Origin: Rhodanobacter sp.
GTDB taxonomy: Bacteria; Pseudomonadota; Gammaproteobacteria; Xanthomonadales; Rhodanobacteraceae
Length of the DNA: 64,000 bases
Direction of reading: 5' to 3'
Assembly (NCBI GenBank): GCA_024711345.1
Contig: JANJTA010000006.1
Location: forward strand, 34,998-98,997
Positions 26,254-34,318 of this stretch are shown piece by piece. The number at the start of each line of letters is the position of its first letter. Positions within the stretch are counted from its first letter, which is position 1. Made by a program: the position numbers and the translations under genes. The notes under the pieces were generated by a model, which ran no database searches, was not told the origin of the DNA, and saw only the letters and a list, made by a program, of their open reading frames with translations.

Positions 26254-28215
26254 TCAGGGTGCGGAGGCGCCCGAGCCGATGTGCTCGGCGAGGAAGCCCT
26301 GCAGCCGGTTGTAGAACTCGACGTTGTTCTTTTCGCTGTAGAAGCCGTGGCCTTCGCCCGGCTTGCTCAGCCATTCGTACGGCTTGTGCGCGGCCTCGAG
26401 CGCGGCGCGCATCGCCTTGGCCTGGGCGAACGGCACGCGCTTGTCGTCCTCGCCGTGGACCAGCAGCACCGGCACGTCGATCTGGTTGGCCAGCCTGGCG
26501 GGCGAATTGGCGGCGAGGTCGGCGTCGTCCCTGCCGATGACCGTGGTCAGGTAGCTGCGGCCGGACTTGCTTTCGCGGATGTCGCCCTTCTGGTACATCA
26601 TCGCCAGGTCGTAGACGCCGGCGTAGCCCACCGCGCACTTGAACAGGCCGGGCGCGCGGATCGTGGCCATCATCGCCGAGTAGCCGCCGAAGCTGCCGCC
26701 ATACACGCAGATCCGCTTCGGGTCGGCATGGTTTTCCGCGATCGCCCACTTCACGCCGTCGATCAGGTCCTGCTGGATGCGGGTGCCCCACTTCAGGTAG
26801 CCGGCTTCCTGGAAATCGTTGCCGCGGCCGCCGGAGCCGCGGTAGTTCACCTGCAGCACCAGGTAGCCGCGGCTGGCCAGGAATTGCGCATCGTCGTCGT
26901 AGTACCAGCTGTCCTGGATGCCGATCGGGCCGCCGTGCGGCAGCAACACCATCGGCAGGTTGGTCCCGGTCGTGCCGCGGGGGATCGTGAGGATCGCCTC
27001 CAGCTCCATGCCGTCGCTGGCCTTGAAGTGCAGCGGGCGGCGCTCGGCCATCTTCGCCGGGTCGATCCACGGCTCGACGGCAAACAGCTTGCTCACCTTG
27101 TAGTTGTGCGTGTCGATCAGGTAGTAGGTGCCCGGGTCGCGATCGCTGCCGACCCAGAACAGCAGCTTGCCGCCATCCTCGCTGAAGTCGACAAACCGCA
27201 CGTGGCCGGCGAATTTCTGGCTCAACGCGCGGTGCAGCTTCGCCGTAGGCGTGTTGGCGTCGATGTAGCGGGTCTGCGGCACGCCGGTGGCCAGCACGGT
27301 GGCGAACGGCTGGCGCGGCAGCGCCGTCCACTCGATGTTGCCGATGCTGCTGAAAGCATCGCTGGCGAGTACGTTGCGATTGCCGCCGTCCTCGTCCTGT
27401 TCGACCAGCGCGGTCGGACCGCCGCCGGCGTCGTAGCGGGCGTAGACGCGCTGCCCGTCGGGCGTGGAGTCGATGGGGGTGAAGCTGCTGCCGATCCGGC
27501 CGGCAGCCAGCTGCGTCCAGCCACCGGCCTGCTGGTGGTAGACCACGTAGTCCCAGTTGTCGTTGCGGCCGTAGGCGTAGTGCGCCTTGCCGTCCGCGGC
27601 GATCATGAAGCTCAGCCCGCCGACCTTGATCTGGCCGACCAGGCGGCGGGTGTTCTTGCCGGCGTCGACGTCGTACACGGTGCTGTAGTCTTCGTTGCCC
27701 CAGCTGTACGTGGTCATGTAGAAGCGGCCGTTGGTCGGCGTCGGCAACGCGGCCAGGAAGCCCCAGCCGCGGTCGGTGCCGCGTGTGCCCGCGCGCGAGC
27801 CGAACTTGCTCTCGAAGCCGTAGAGGTAATCCTGATTCTTGCCGTCGAAATCGGTGGCGATCACCTCGCCGGTCGCCGCAGGCTTGTCGATCGAGCCGAA
27901 CTGCTTGCCTTTTTCCACCACCAGCCGGGTATTGCTGACCCAGGTGATGCCGACGGCCAGCTCGTACTTGGGCAGGCGCAGCAGGCTGACCGGCCTGCTC
28001 ATGTCGGCCACGTCGTAGACGACCAGCGCGTGCGAATCGCCGTCGGTATCGTTCATGTTGACGGCGAGGTGCCTGCCGTCCGGCGAAAGCCGCGGCATCG
28101 AGAGCTGCGCATGGCGCGCGAAGTCCTCCACCGGCACCAGGTCGGCGGCCACGCCGGCGGCGGGCAACAGCAGGCAGGCGGCGGACAGCACGGTCCGCGC
28201 AAGACGGTACGACAT
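26254..28215 (-). CDS. Exported S9-family prolyl oligopeptidase
   Basis: A 653-residue serine peptidase. A CAGGGGAGAA ribosome site just before ATG 28215 fixes the start and reveals a signal peptide (MSYRLARTVLSAACLLLPAAGVAA). Residues about 30-390 form the beta-propeller; the alpha/beta hydrolase domain follows. The nucleophile is in GGSFGGYSAM, the Asp in HGEDDKRVPF and the His in GEGHGFYS; NYRGSGGRG is also typical. It likely cleaves short periplasmic peptides. A second, unrelated-in-detail S9 enzyme lies at 53291. Confidence 0.92.
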   Translation of the reverse strand: MSYRLARTVLSAACLLLPAAGVAADLVPVEDFARHAQLSMPRLSPDGRHLAVNMNDTDGDSHALVVYDVADMSRPVSLLRLPKYELAVGITWVSNTRLVVEKGKQFGSIDKPAATGEVIATDFDGKNQDYLYGFESKFGSRAGTRGTDRGWGFLAALPTPTNGRFYMTTYSWGNEDYSTVYDVDAGKNTRRLVGQIKVGGLSFMIAADGKAHYAYGRNDNWDYVVYHQQAGGWTQLAAGRIGSSFTPIDSTPDGQRVYARYDAGGGPTALVEQDEDGGNRNVLASDAFSSIGNIEWTALPRQPFATVLATGVPQTRYIDANTPTAKLHRALSQKFAGHVRFVDFSEDGGKLLFWVGSDRDPGTYYLIDTHNYKVSKLFAVEPWIDPAKMAERRPLHFKASDGMELEAILTIPRGTTGTNLPMVLLPHGGPIGIQDSWYYDDDAQFLASRGYLVLQVNYRGSGGRGNDFQEAGYLKWGTRIQQDLIDGVKWAIAENHADPKRICVYGGSFGGYSAMMATIRAPGLFKCAVGYAGVYDLAMMYQKGDIRESKSGRSYLTTVIGRDDADLAANSPARLANQIDVPVLLVHGEDDKRVPFAQAKAMRAALEAAHKPYEWLSKPGEGHGFYSEKNNVEFYNRLQGFLAEHIGSGASAP

Positions 28216-28436
28216 CGGTGTTCTCCCCTGAAGCTCCATGTTGAATCCGGCCGCCCGGAGCAGGATGGTCAGGCCAGATGCGGGCATCCCTGGCAAAGCT
28301 GGCATGCAACTCCCGTCCAGAACTCCCCAGTTGCGGACGATGCCGGGGATTCTAGTTCTTGCGAAAGCCCGGGCGGAAGAGGCCACCCGCTCCGGCGTCC
28401 CGCTACACTTGGCCTTTGCCTGCCCGTGCGTTCGCC

Positions 28437-29261
28437 ATGCCCCAGCCCTACGTCGTCCATTTCGACCCCGTCGCCTTCCATCTGGGCCCGATCCAGGTGC
28501 ACTGGTACGGCCTGATGTACCTGCTCGGCTTTTTCTTCGTGGCGGTGCTGGGCGAGTACCGGCGCCGGCGCGGGCGCCTGCCGGTCAGCCGCGACGCGCT
28601 GGGCGACCTGCTGTTCTACGGCATGCTCGGCGTGATCGTGGGCGGGCGCGTGTGGTACATGCTGTTCTACTACGAGGGCGGCATCGGCTGGATCTGGCAC
28701 GACCCGCTGGTGTTGTTCAAGGTGTGGGACGGCGGCATGAGTTTCCACGGCGGCCTGCTCGGCGTGCTGGCCGCGGGCTGGTGGTGGTCGCGCCGGCAGA
28801 AGCTGCACTTCTTCGACACCATCGACTTCGTGGCGCCGCTGGTGCCGATCGGGCTGGGCCTGGGCCGACTCGGCAACTTCATCAACGGCGAGCTGTGGGG
28901 CAAGCCCGGCGACGTGCCGTGGGCGATGGTGTTCCCGAACGCGCCGGACCGCTTGCCGCGCCATCCCTCGCAGCTGTACGAGATGCTGCTGGAGGGCGTG
29001 GTGATGTTCGTGGTGCTGTGGCTGGTGTCGCTGAAGCCGCGGCCGCGCTACCTGGTATCGGGCCTGTTCGCGTTGCTTTACGGCTGCTTCCGCTTCGCGG
29101 TGGAATTCGTGCGCGTGCCCGACCCGCAGCTCGGCTACCTGTTCGGTACGCAGTGGGTGACCATGGGGCAGATGCAGTCGCTGCCGCTGATCGCGATCGG
29201 GCTGGCGCTGATCGCGATGTCGCGCCGCGCACCCACCTTGCCGCTTGCCGCGCCCGGCTAA
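28437..29261 (+). CDS. lgt: Prolipoprotein diacylglyceryl transferase
   Basis: A 274-residue inner-membrane enzyme with seven predicted helices. It transfers diacylglycerol from phosphatidylglycerol to the lipobox Cys of prolipoproteins. The signature [14 protein letters not shown], the essential-His region [10 protein letters not shown] and the start [18 protein letters not shown] are typical. Longer frames upstream are rejected. The lgt-thyA-folA order is a common gammaproteobacterial arrangement, interrupted here by an opposing AIM24 gene and a REP pair. Confidence 0.95.
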   Translation: MPQPYVVHFDPVAFHLGPIQVHWYGLMYLLGFFFVAVLGEYRRRRGRLPVSRDALGDLLFYGMLGVIVGGRVWYMLFYYEGGIGWIWHDPLVLFKVWDGGMSFHGGLLGVLAAGWWWSRRQKLHFFDTIDFVAPLVPIGLGLGRLGNFINGELWGKPGDVPWAMVFPNAPDRLPRHPSQLYEMLLEGVVMFVVLWLVSLKPRPRYLVSGLFALLYGCFRFAVEFVRVPDPQLGYLFGTQWVTMGQMQSLPLIAIGLALIAMSRRAPTLPLAAPG

Positions 29262-29269
29262 GCCGGTTT

Positions 29270-29340
29270 GTAGGAGCCCGCTGGCGGGCGATGCTCTTGT
29301 CGCGAGACATCGAAAGCATCGCCCGCCAGCGGGCTCCTAC
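29270..29340. repeat. REP-type palindromic pair, family 1 copy b
   Basis: Perfect inverted arms of 25 bases (29270-29294 and 29316-29340), core GTAGGAGCCCGC...GGGCGATGC, separated by 21 bases. It lies between the converging lgt and AIM24 genes, 9 bases after the lgt stop. Confidence 0.95.
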
Positions 29341-29352
29341 CCTGTCGGGCGG

Positions 29353-30360
29353 TCAGAAGTTGCGGTCGCCGCCGAGGATGTCGCCCAGGCCGCCGAGGAT
29401 CGAGCCCTCGCCGCGGCGCTGGCCGCCGCCCTGCGGTGCCGCCGCCAGCATGCGCCCGGCCATGCGCGAGAACGGCAACGACTGCAGCCAGACCGTGCCC
29501 GGTCCGGTCAGCGTGGCCAGGAACACGCCTTCGCCGCCGAACAGCATGCTCTTGATGCCGCCGACGGGACGCACGTCCATGTTCACCGTGTCGTGGAAGG
29601 CGACCACGCAGCCGGTGTCCACGTCGAGCCGTTCGCCGGCTTGCAGCTCGCGTCGCACCACGGTGCCGCCGGCGTGCACGAACACCCAGCCGTCGCCTTC
29701 GAGCTTCTGCATGATGAAGCCCTCGCCGCCGAACAATCCGGTGAGGATCTTGCGCTGGAAGAAGATGCCCAGCTGCACGCCGCGTGCGCCGGCCAGGAAC
29801 GCATCCTTCTGGCAGATCAGCCGGCCACCGTGGTCGGACAACTTCATGGCCATCACCGTGCCGGGGTAGGGCGCGGCGAACGCGACCTTCGCCTTGCCCT
29901 GGCCGGCGTGGGTGAACACCGTGGTGAACAGGCTCTCGCCGGTGATCACGCGCTTGCCGGCGGAGAGCAGCTTGTCCATCAGGCCGCCGCCCTGGCCGGA
30001 AGTGGAGCCGTCGCCGAATACCGTGTCCATCTGCACCGCGGCTTCCTTGTACATCAGCGCGCCGGCCTCGGCGATCGCGCTTTCGCCGGGGTCCAGCTCG
30101 ATCTCGACGAACTGCATGTCGGTGCCGACGATGCGGTAGTCGATCTCGTCGGCGCGCCCGCCCATGGCCGGCGGCATCGGCGGCGGCGCCAGCGGCGTGC
30201 CGCCGAACTCGGCCACGCTGCGGATCGGCTTCCACTCGGCAAAGCCCTCGCACCAGCAGTAGCCGTCCGGCTGGCGTTGCGCCTGCGCCCGCGCCGCGGC
30301 GTCGTCGAGCGGGCCGATTCGGTCGGTGTTCTTGCCGTAGCTGAAAAACCACTGCGCCAT
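29353..30360 (-). CDS. AIM24/TIGR00266-family protein with N-terminal GYF_2 domain
   Basis: A 335-residue protein. Residues 1 to about 55 (WFFSYGKNTDRIGPLDDAAA...CWCEGFAEWKPI) are a GYF_2 domain, a small adaptor module that often binds proline-rich peptides. From about 75 the AIM24 beta-roll follows (VEIELDPGESAIAEAGALMY, LFTTVFTHAGQGKAKVAFAAP, GGEGFIMQKLEG). The C-terminus is Gly-rich. No signal peptide is present. AIM24 proteins have no settled biochemical function. The gene opposes lgt and thyA, interrupting an otherwise conserved order. Confidence 0.88.
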   Translation of the reverse strand: MAQWFFSYGKNTDRIGPLDDAAARAQAQRQPDGYCWCEGFAEWKPIRSVAEFGGTPLAPPPMPPAMGGRADEIDYRIVGTDMQFVEIELDPGESAIAEAGALMYKEAAVQMDTVFGDGSTSGQGGGLMDKLLSAGKRVITGESLFTTVFTHAGQGKAKVAFAAPYPGTVMAMKLSDHGGRLICQKDAFLAGARGVQLGIFFQRKILTGLFGGEGFIMQKLEGDGWVFVHAGGTVVRRELQAGERLDVDTGCVVAFHDTVNMDVRPVGGIKSMLFGGEGVFLATLTGPGTVWLQSLPFSRMAGRMLAAAPQGGGQRRGEGSILGGLGDILGGDRNF

Positions 30361-30452
30361 GGTCCGTCTCCTGGTGGGAAGGCCCGAGTCTAGGGCGGGA
30401 GAACGCGTGGCGGGAGTGACCGTTGTCATGCCCCGCGGGCTAGAATCGGCCG

Positions 30453-31247
30453 ATGCGCGCCTATCTCGACCTGCTCCGCCACGTGCTCGACCACGGCACC
30501 GAAAAAACCGACCGCACCGGCACCGGCACGAAGAGCGTGTTCGGCTGGCAGATGCGCTTCGACCTCAACGAAGGCTTCCCGCTGGTCACCACCAAGAAGC
30601 TGCACGTGAAGTCGATCGTGCACGAGCTGATCTGGTTCCTGCGCGGTGACACCAACATCGCCTACCTGAAGGAACACGGCGTGCGCATCTGGGACGAGTG
30701 GGCCGACGCGAACGGCGACCTCGGCCCGGTCTACGGGCAGCAGTGGCGTGCCTGGCCCACCGCCGACGGCGGCGCGGTCGACCAGATCGCCTGGGTGGTC
30801 GAGGAGATCCGGCGCAACCCGGACTCGCGGCGGCTGATCGTCAGCGCGTGGAACGTGGGCGAGCTGCCGAAGATGGCGCTGATGCCCTGCCACACCATGT
30901 TCCAGTTCTACGTGGCGGACGGCAAACTCAGCTGCCAGCTGTACCAGCGCTCGGGCGACATCTTCCTCGGCGTGCCGTTCAACATCGCCAGCTACGCGCT
31001 GCTCACCCACATGATCGCGCAAGTCTGCGACCTGGGCGTGGGCGACTTCGTGCACACGCTGGGCGACGCCCACCTGTACAACAACCACCTGGAGCAGGCG
31101 CGGCTGCAGCTGAGCCGTGAACCGCTGCCGCTGCCGCGGCTCGCCCTCAATCCGGCGGTGCGCTCGGTGTTCGATTTCCGCTACGGGGACATCGCGATCG
31201 AGGACTACCGGTCGCACCCGGCAATCAAGGCGGCCGTGGCGGTGTGA
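30453..31247 (+). CDS. thyA: Thymidylate synthase
   Basis: A 264-residue enzyme, the same length as E. coli ThyA. It methylates dUMP to dTMP using methylenetetrahydrofolate. The catalytic Cys is in [30 protein letters not shown] at the N-terminus, [28 protein letters not shown] and HLYNNH are all intact. Dihydrofolate reductase, which recycles the by-product, follows about 120 bases downstream. Confidence 0.97.
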   Translation: MRAYLDLLRHVLDHGTEKTDRTGTGTKSVFGWQMRFDLNEGFPLVTTKKLHVKSIVHELIWFLRGDTNIAYLKEHGVRIWDEWADANGDLGPVYGQQWRAWPTADGGAVDQIAWVVEEIRRNPDSRRLIVSAWNVGELPKMALMPCHTMFQFYVADGKLSCQLYQRSGDIFLGVPFNIASYALLTHMIAQVCDLGVGDFVHTLGDAHLYNNHLEQARLQLSREPLPLPRLALNPAVRSVFDFRYGDIAIEDYRSHPAIKAAVAV

Positions 31248-31367
31248 CCACGGCGCAGGAACGTGCGGCGCCGGCGCTCCGGTCGCCTGTTAAGATCGGC
31301 GCCAGCGGCGGCGCCACTCGCGGACGCTGGCTGTCCCACTGACCATCCAGCTTTCCAAGGATTCGCC

Positions 31368-31856
31368 ATGGCCATTTCGCTGATCGCCGCACTCGACGAA
31401 AACTTCGCAATCGGCCGCAAGGGGCAGTTGCCCTGGCACCTGCCCGACGACTTGCGCTGGTTCAAGCAGTTGACCACCGGCAGGAACGTGCTGATGGGCT
31501 ACCACACCGCGCTGTCGATCGGCCGCGCCTTGCCGAACCGGGTCAACCTGGTGCTGACGCGTCGGCACGAGGCGCCGTATCCGGGCCAGATCACCGTGCG
31601 CTCGATCGACGAGGCGCAGGCGCGCTGCGACAACACCGGCCTGATGGTGATCGGCGGCAGCCAGGTGTTCGCCGAGGCGCTGCCGCGCGCGCGCCGCATG
31701 TACCTCACCTGGGTCAGCGCCGCGGTCGACGGCGCCGACGCGTTCTTCCCCGGCGTGCACTTCAGCGACTGGACCGAGGTCTCCCGCGTGCACCACAAGG
31801 CCGACGCCGAACACGCCTACGACTTCGACATGGTCGAGTATCTGCGCAGCGCCTGA
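31368..31856 (+). CDS. folA: Dihydrofolate reductase
   Basis: A 162-residue enzyme reducing dihydrofolate with NADPH. The ATG at 31368 gives the canonical MAISLIAALDENFAIGRKGQLPWHLPDDL, with the catalytic acidic residue and LPWHLP loop; RNVLMGYHTA and GLMVIGGSQVFAEAL form the NADPH site. The longer upstream frame is rejected. It overlaps mutT by one base and functions with ThyA upstream. Confidence 0.95.
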   Translation: MAISLIAALDENFAIGRKGQLPWHLPDDLRWFKQLTTGRNVLMGYHTALSIGRALPNRVNLVLTRRHEAPYPGQITVRSIDEAQARCDNTGLMVIGGSQVFAEALPRARRMYLTWVSAAVDGADAFFPGVHFSDWTEVSRVHHKADAEHAYDFDMVEYLRSA

Positions 31857-32287
31857 TGCCGGCTTCCCTGCCATGTGCGGTCATGCACGTGATGGCCGGG
31901 TTGCTGCTGGGCGCCGACGGCCGCGTGCTGCTGGCACAGCGCCCGCCCGGCAAGCACCTGGCTGGCATGTGGGAATTCCCCGGCGGCAAGCGCGAGCCGG
32001 GCGAGACGCCGCTGGCGGCGCTGGCGCGCGAACTGCGCGAGGAGCTGGGCATCACGCTGCAGCACGCCGAGCCGCTGGTCGCGCTGCCGTGGAACTACGG
32101 CGAGCGCGAATTGCTGCTCGACGCCTGGCGGGTCGAGGCGTGGACCGGCGAGCCGCACCCGCTGGAAGGGCAGGCGCTGCAATGGCAATTCCCCACCCTG
32201 GTGGACATGGGCCTCCTCACTCCGGCGGATCGGCCGATCCTGCAAACCCTGATCGACGCATGCGACGCCGCTGCGCCCGACCGGTAG
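31856..32287 (+). CDS. mutT: 8-oxo-dGTP diphosphatase MutT-type Nudix hydrolase
   Basis: A 143-residue protein with a Nudix box GGKREPGETPLAALARELREELG at about 42-64 preceded by MWEFPGGK, the MutT arrangement; E. coli MutT is 129 residues. It removes oxidised dGTP from the nucleotide pool. The ATG shares a base with the folA stop. Its TAG stop (32285-32287) is contributed by the left arm of a REP pair. Confidence 0.9.
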   Translation: MPASLPCAVMHVMAGLLLGADGRVLLAQRPPGKHLAGMWEFPGGKREPGETPLAALARELREELGITLQHAEPLVALPWNYGERELLLDAWRVEAWTGEPHPLEGQALQWQFPTLVDMGLLTPADRPILQTLIDACDAAAPDR

Positions 32288-32380
32288 GAGCCCGCTCGCG
32301 GGCGATGCTTTTTCGAGTTCCGAATCCCGAACCCTGAACCCCGGCCTTGAAGGCATCGCCCGCGAGCGGGCTCCTACCGG
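32281..32380. repeat. REP-type palindromic pair, family 1 copy c
   Basis: Perfect inverted arms of 28 bases (32281-32308 and 32353-32380), core CCGGTAGGAGCCCGC...GATGC, with a 44-base spacer. The left arm carries the mutT stop codon and the right arm carries the coaE stop codon (32374-32376), so two converging genes both end inside one repeat pair. Confidence 0.95.
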
Positions 32381-32994
32381 TGGGACGCCAGGTCCAGGTA
32401 ACGCTGGTGCAGAGCGGCGACGGCCTGGTCCAGCGCACTTTCGTCGCCACTGTTCTCGATCACGTCGTCGGCCACCGCCAGGCGCTCGGCGCGGCTGGCC
32501 TGGTGCGCCAGCATGCGGCGGGCGAGGGCCTCGTCGATGCCATCGCGCTCGATCAGGCGCGCCAGCTGCACCGGTTCGGGGGCGTCGACCAGCAGCACGC
32601 GGTCGACCCAGCGGTAGTGTTCGATGTTCTCGGCCAGCAGCGGAATTGCCAGCAGGCAGTACGGCCCGCGTTCGGCCAGCGCGCGCTCGTGCAGCCACTC
32701 GCGCACGAGCGGGTGGACGATTCCCTCCAGCGTCCGGCGCGCGGCCGGGTCGGCAAACACATGCCGGCGCATCGCCGCGCGGTCCAGCCGGCCCGCGTCG
32801 TCCAGCACCCCGATGCCGAAGGCGTCGACCACCGCAGCCAGTCCGGGCGTGCCCGGCTCGATGACTTCGCGGGCGGCGACGTCGGCGTCGTGCACGTGCA
32901 CGCCCAGCGCCTCGAAGCGCCGCGTCACCGCGGTCTTGCCGGCGGCGACCCCGCCGGTCAGGGCGACCACCATGGCGTGCGGGCGTTGGGTCAT
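32374..32994 (-). CDS. coaE: Dephospho-CoA kinase
   Basis: A 206-residue kinase catalysing the last step of coenzyme A synthesis. The P-loop is LTGGVAAGKTAV (about 13-24); the LID/substrate region contains HDADVAAREV and the acceptor region HPLVREW, LAIPLLAE. The start overlaps the pilD stop by 4 bases. The pilC-pilD-coaE order is common in gammaproteobacteria. The TAG stop lies inside a REP arm. Confidence 0.94.
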   Translation of the reverse strand: MTQRPHAMVVALTGGVAAGKTAVTRRFEALGVHVHDADVAAREVIEPGTPGLAAVVDAFGIGVLDDAGRLDRAAMRRHVFADPAARRTLEGIVHPLVREWLHERALAERGPYCLLAIPLLAENIEHYRWVDRVLLVDAPEPVQLARLIERDGIDEALARRMLAHQASRAERLAVADDVIENSGDESALDQAVAALHQRYLDLASHR

Positions 32995-33848
32995 CGCAAA
33001 CCGGTCAGTTGCATGTAGCCCTGCAGCAGCTCCGCGCCCGCCACGAACCAGACCCAGCCTGCGGCGGCGAGGAACGGGCCGAACGGCATCGGAATCTGGC
33101 GCTCATGCCGGCGCAGCGCGATCAGGGTGCCGCCGACCAGCGCGCCGATCAGCGAAGACAGCAAGATGATCGGCAACAGCGACAGCGGCCCCATCCACGC
33201 GCCCAGCGCGGCAAGCAGCTTGAAGTCGCCGTGGCCCATGCCTTCCTTGCCGGTCAGCAGCTTGAACGCCCAGTACACGCTCCACAGGCTCAGGTAGCCG
33301 ATCGCCGCAGCCAGGATCGACGCTGGCGCGGTGACGAACATCGGCAGCAGCGACAGCAGCAGGCCCAGCCACAGCAGCGGCAGGGTGAGCTGGTCGGGCA
33401 GCAGCTGGGTACGGAAGTCGATGCCGGACAGCGCAATCAGGGTCCAGGTCAGCGCCAGCCCGGCCAGCGCGGCCCACGAGGGGCCGAACTTCCACACGAT
33501 CACCGCACTCAGCACGCCGCTGAGCAGTTCCACCAGCGGGTACTGCGGCGAGATCTTCGCCTGGCAGTAGCGGCAACGCCCGCGCAGCAACAGCCAGCCG
33601 AACAGCGGGATGTTGTCCCGCGCCGACAACGGATGCTTGCAGTGCGGGCAGTGCGACGGCTCGCGCACGATGCCCGGCGGCAGCGGCGCGGCATCGGCCT
33701 GCAGTTCCAGCACGTCGCGCGCTTCCTGCCGCCACGCCGCCGCCATGCGTGCGGGCAGGCGCAGGATCACCACGTTGAGAAAGCTGCCCACCAGCAGGCC
33801 GAGCACGCCGGCCAGGGTGATCCAGATGGATAGCGGAAAATCAGGCAT
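32991..33848 (-). CDS. pilD: Prepilin leader peptidase/N-methyltransferase
   Basis: A 285-residue polytopic membrane protein that cleaves prepilin leaders and methylates the new N-terminal Phe. The zinc-type tetracysteine motif is present (CPHCKHPLSARDNIP...CRYCQAKI, about 67-102). The two catalytic aspartates are in LSGIDFRTQLLPD and GMGHGDFKLL. Its substrates should include the two pilins encoded at 51845 and 52633. It is separated from pilC by an inserted DUF559 gene. Confidence 0.95.
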   Translation of the reverse strand: MPDFPLSIWITLAGVLGLLVGSFLNVVILRLPARMAAAWRQEARDVLELQADAAPLPPGIVREPSHCPHCKHPLSARDNIPLFGWLLLRGRCRYCQAKISPQYPLVELLSGVLSAVIVWKFGPSWAALAGLALTWTLIALSGIDFRTQLLPDQLTLPLLWLGLLLSLLPMFVTAPASILAAAIGYLSLWSVYWAFKLLTGKEGMGHGDFKLLAALGAWMGPLSLLPIILLSSLIGALVGGTLIALRRHERQIPMPFGPFLAAAGWVWFVAGAELLQGYMQLTGLR

Positions 33849-33867
33849 GCGTCAGCCTTGTGTTCTT

Positions 33868-34260
33868 TTAAAGCCCCTCCCCCTCCGGGGGAGGGGTGGG
33901 GGAGAGGGTACGGCCCCGCGCGAAATCCAGAATCGCCTCAAGCACCGCCTCGATTTCCTCCAGCACCTGATTGTCCCAGAATCTCAGGAGAAGCAAACCC
34001 TGGCGTTCGAGAGCATGTGTACGCGTGCTGTCGATTTCTTCGCCGTGCTGTGAACCATCGAGCTCGATCACCAATTTGAGCTCGTCGCAGTAAAAGTCTG
34101 CGACATATGGTGGTATGGGATGTTGACGGCGAAACTTGAATCCGCCAAGGCGGCGCGCGCGCAAGTAATACCAGAGCTTGCGTTCGCCATCGGTGCTAGT
34201 ACTTCTCAGCGACTTGGCTGTGGCTAGCGTTTGGGTGGGTAGGGGTGGGTTGTGATGCAT
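33868..34260 (-). CDS. DUF559 endonuclease-fold protein inserted between pilC and pilD
   Basis: A 130-residue protein of the DUF559 family, which has a Vsr/PD-(D/E)XK-like nuclease fold. Typical features are DGERKLWYYLRARRLGGFKFRRQHPI (about 24-49), YVADFYCDELKLVIELDGSQH (51-71, the D...E-x-D core) and GLLLLRFWDNQVL. The last 15 residues (GRTLSPTPPPEGEGL) are translated from a GC-rich palindromic repeat that also occurs, inverted, upstream of the gene. The whole gene plus repeats fits between pilC and pilD, genes normally adjacent, so it looks like an inserted cassette. No target is known. Confidence 0.85.
   Translation of the reverse strand: MHHNPPLPTQTLATAKSLRSTSTDGERKLWYYLRARRLGGFKFRRQHPIPPYVADFYCDELKLVIELDGSQHGEEIDSTRTHALERQGLLLLRFWDNQVLEEIEAVLEAILDFARGRTLSPTPPPEGEGL
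33869..33912. repeat. GC-run palindromic repeat, family 3, left of DUF559 gene
   Basis: CCCCTCCCCC-TC-GGGGGAGGGG hairpin at 33874-33896 followed by TGGGGGAGAGGGT. It is an inverted copy of the element at 34271-34316, and it encodes the C-terminal tail of the DUF559 protein. Confidence 0.85.
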
Positions 34261-34270
34261 CGCTTCGAGC

Positions 34271-34316
34271 GGACCCTCTCCCCCACCCCTCTCCCGACGG
34301 GAGAGGGGCTTTCCAA
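34271..34316. repeat. GC-run palindromic repeat, family 3, right of DUF559 gene
   Basis: ACCCTCTCCCCCACCCC followed by the hairpin CTCTCCC-GAC-GGGAGAG. Its reverse complement aligns with 33869-33912 over about 40 bases with a few mismatches. It ends 2 bases before the pilC stop codon, so the two copies bracket the DUF559 gene. Confidence 0.85.
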
Positions 34317-34318
34317 GC

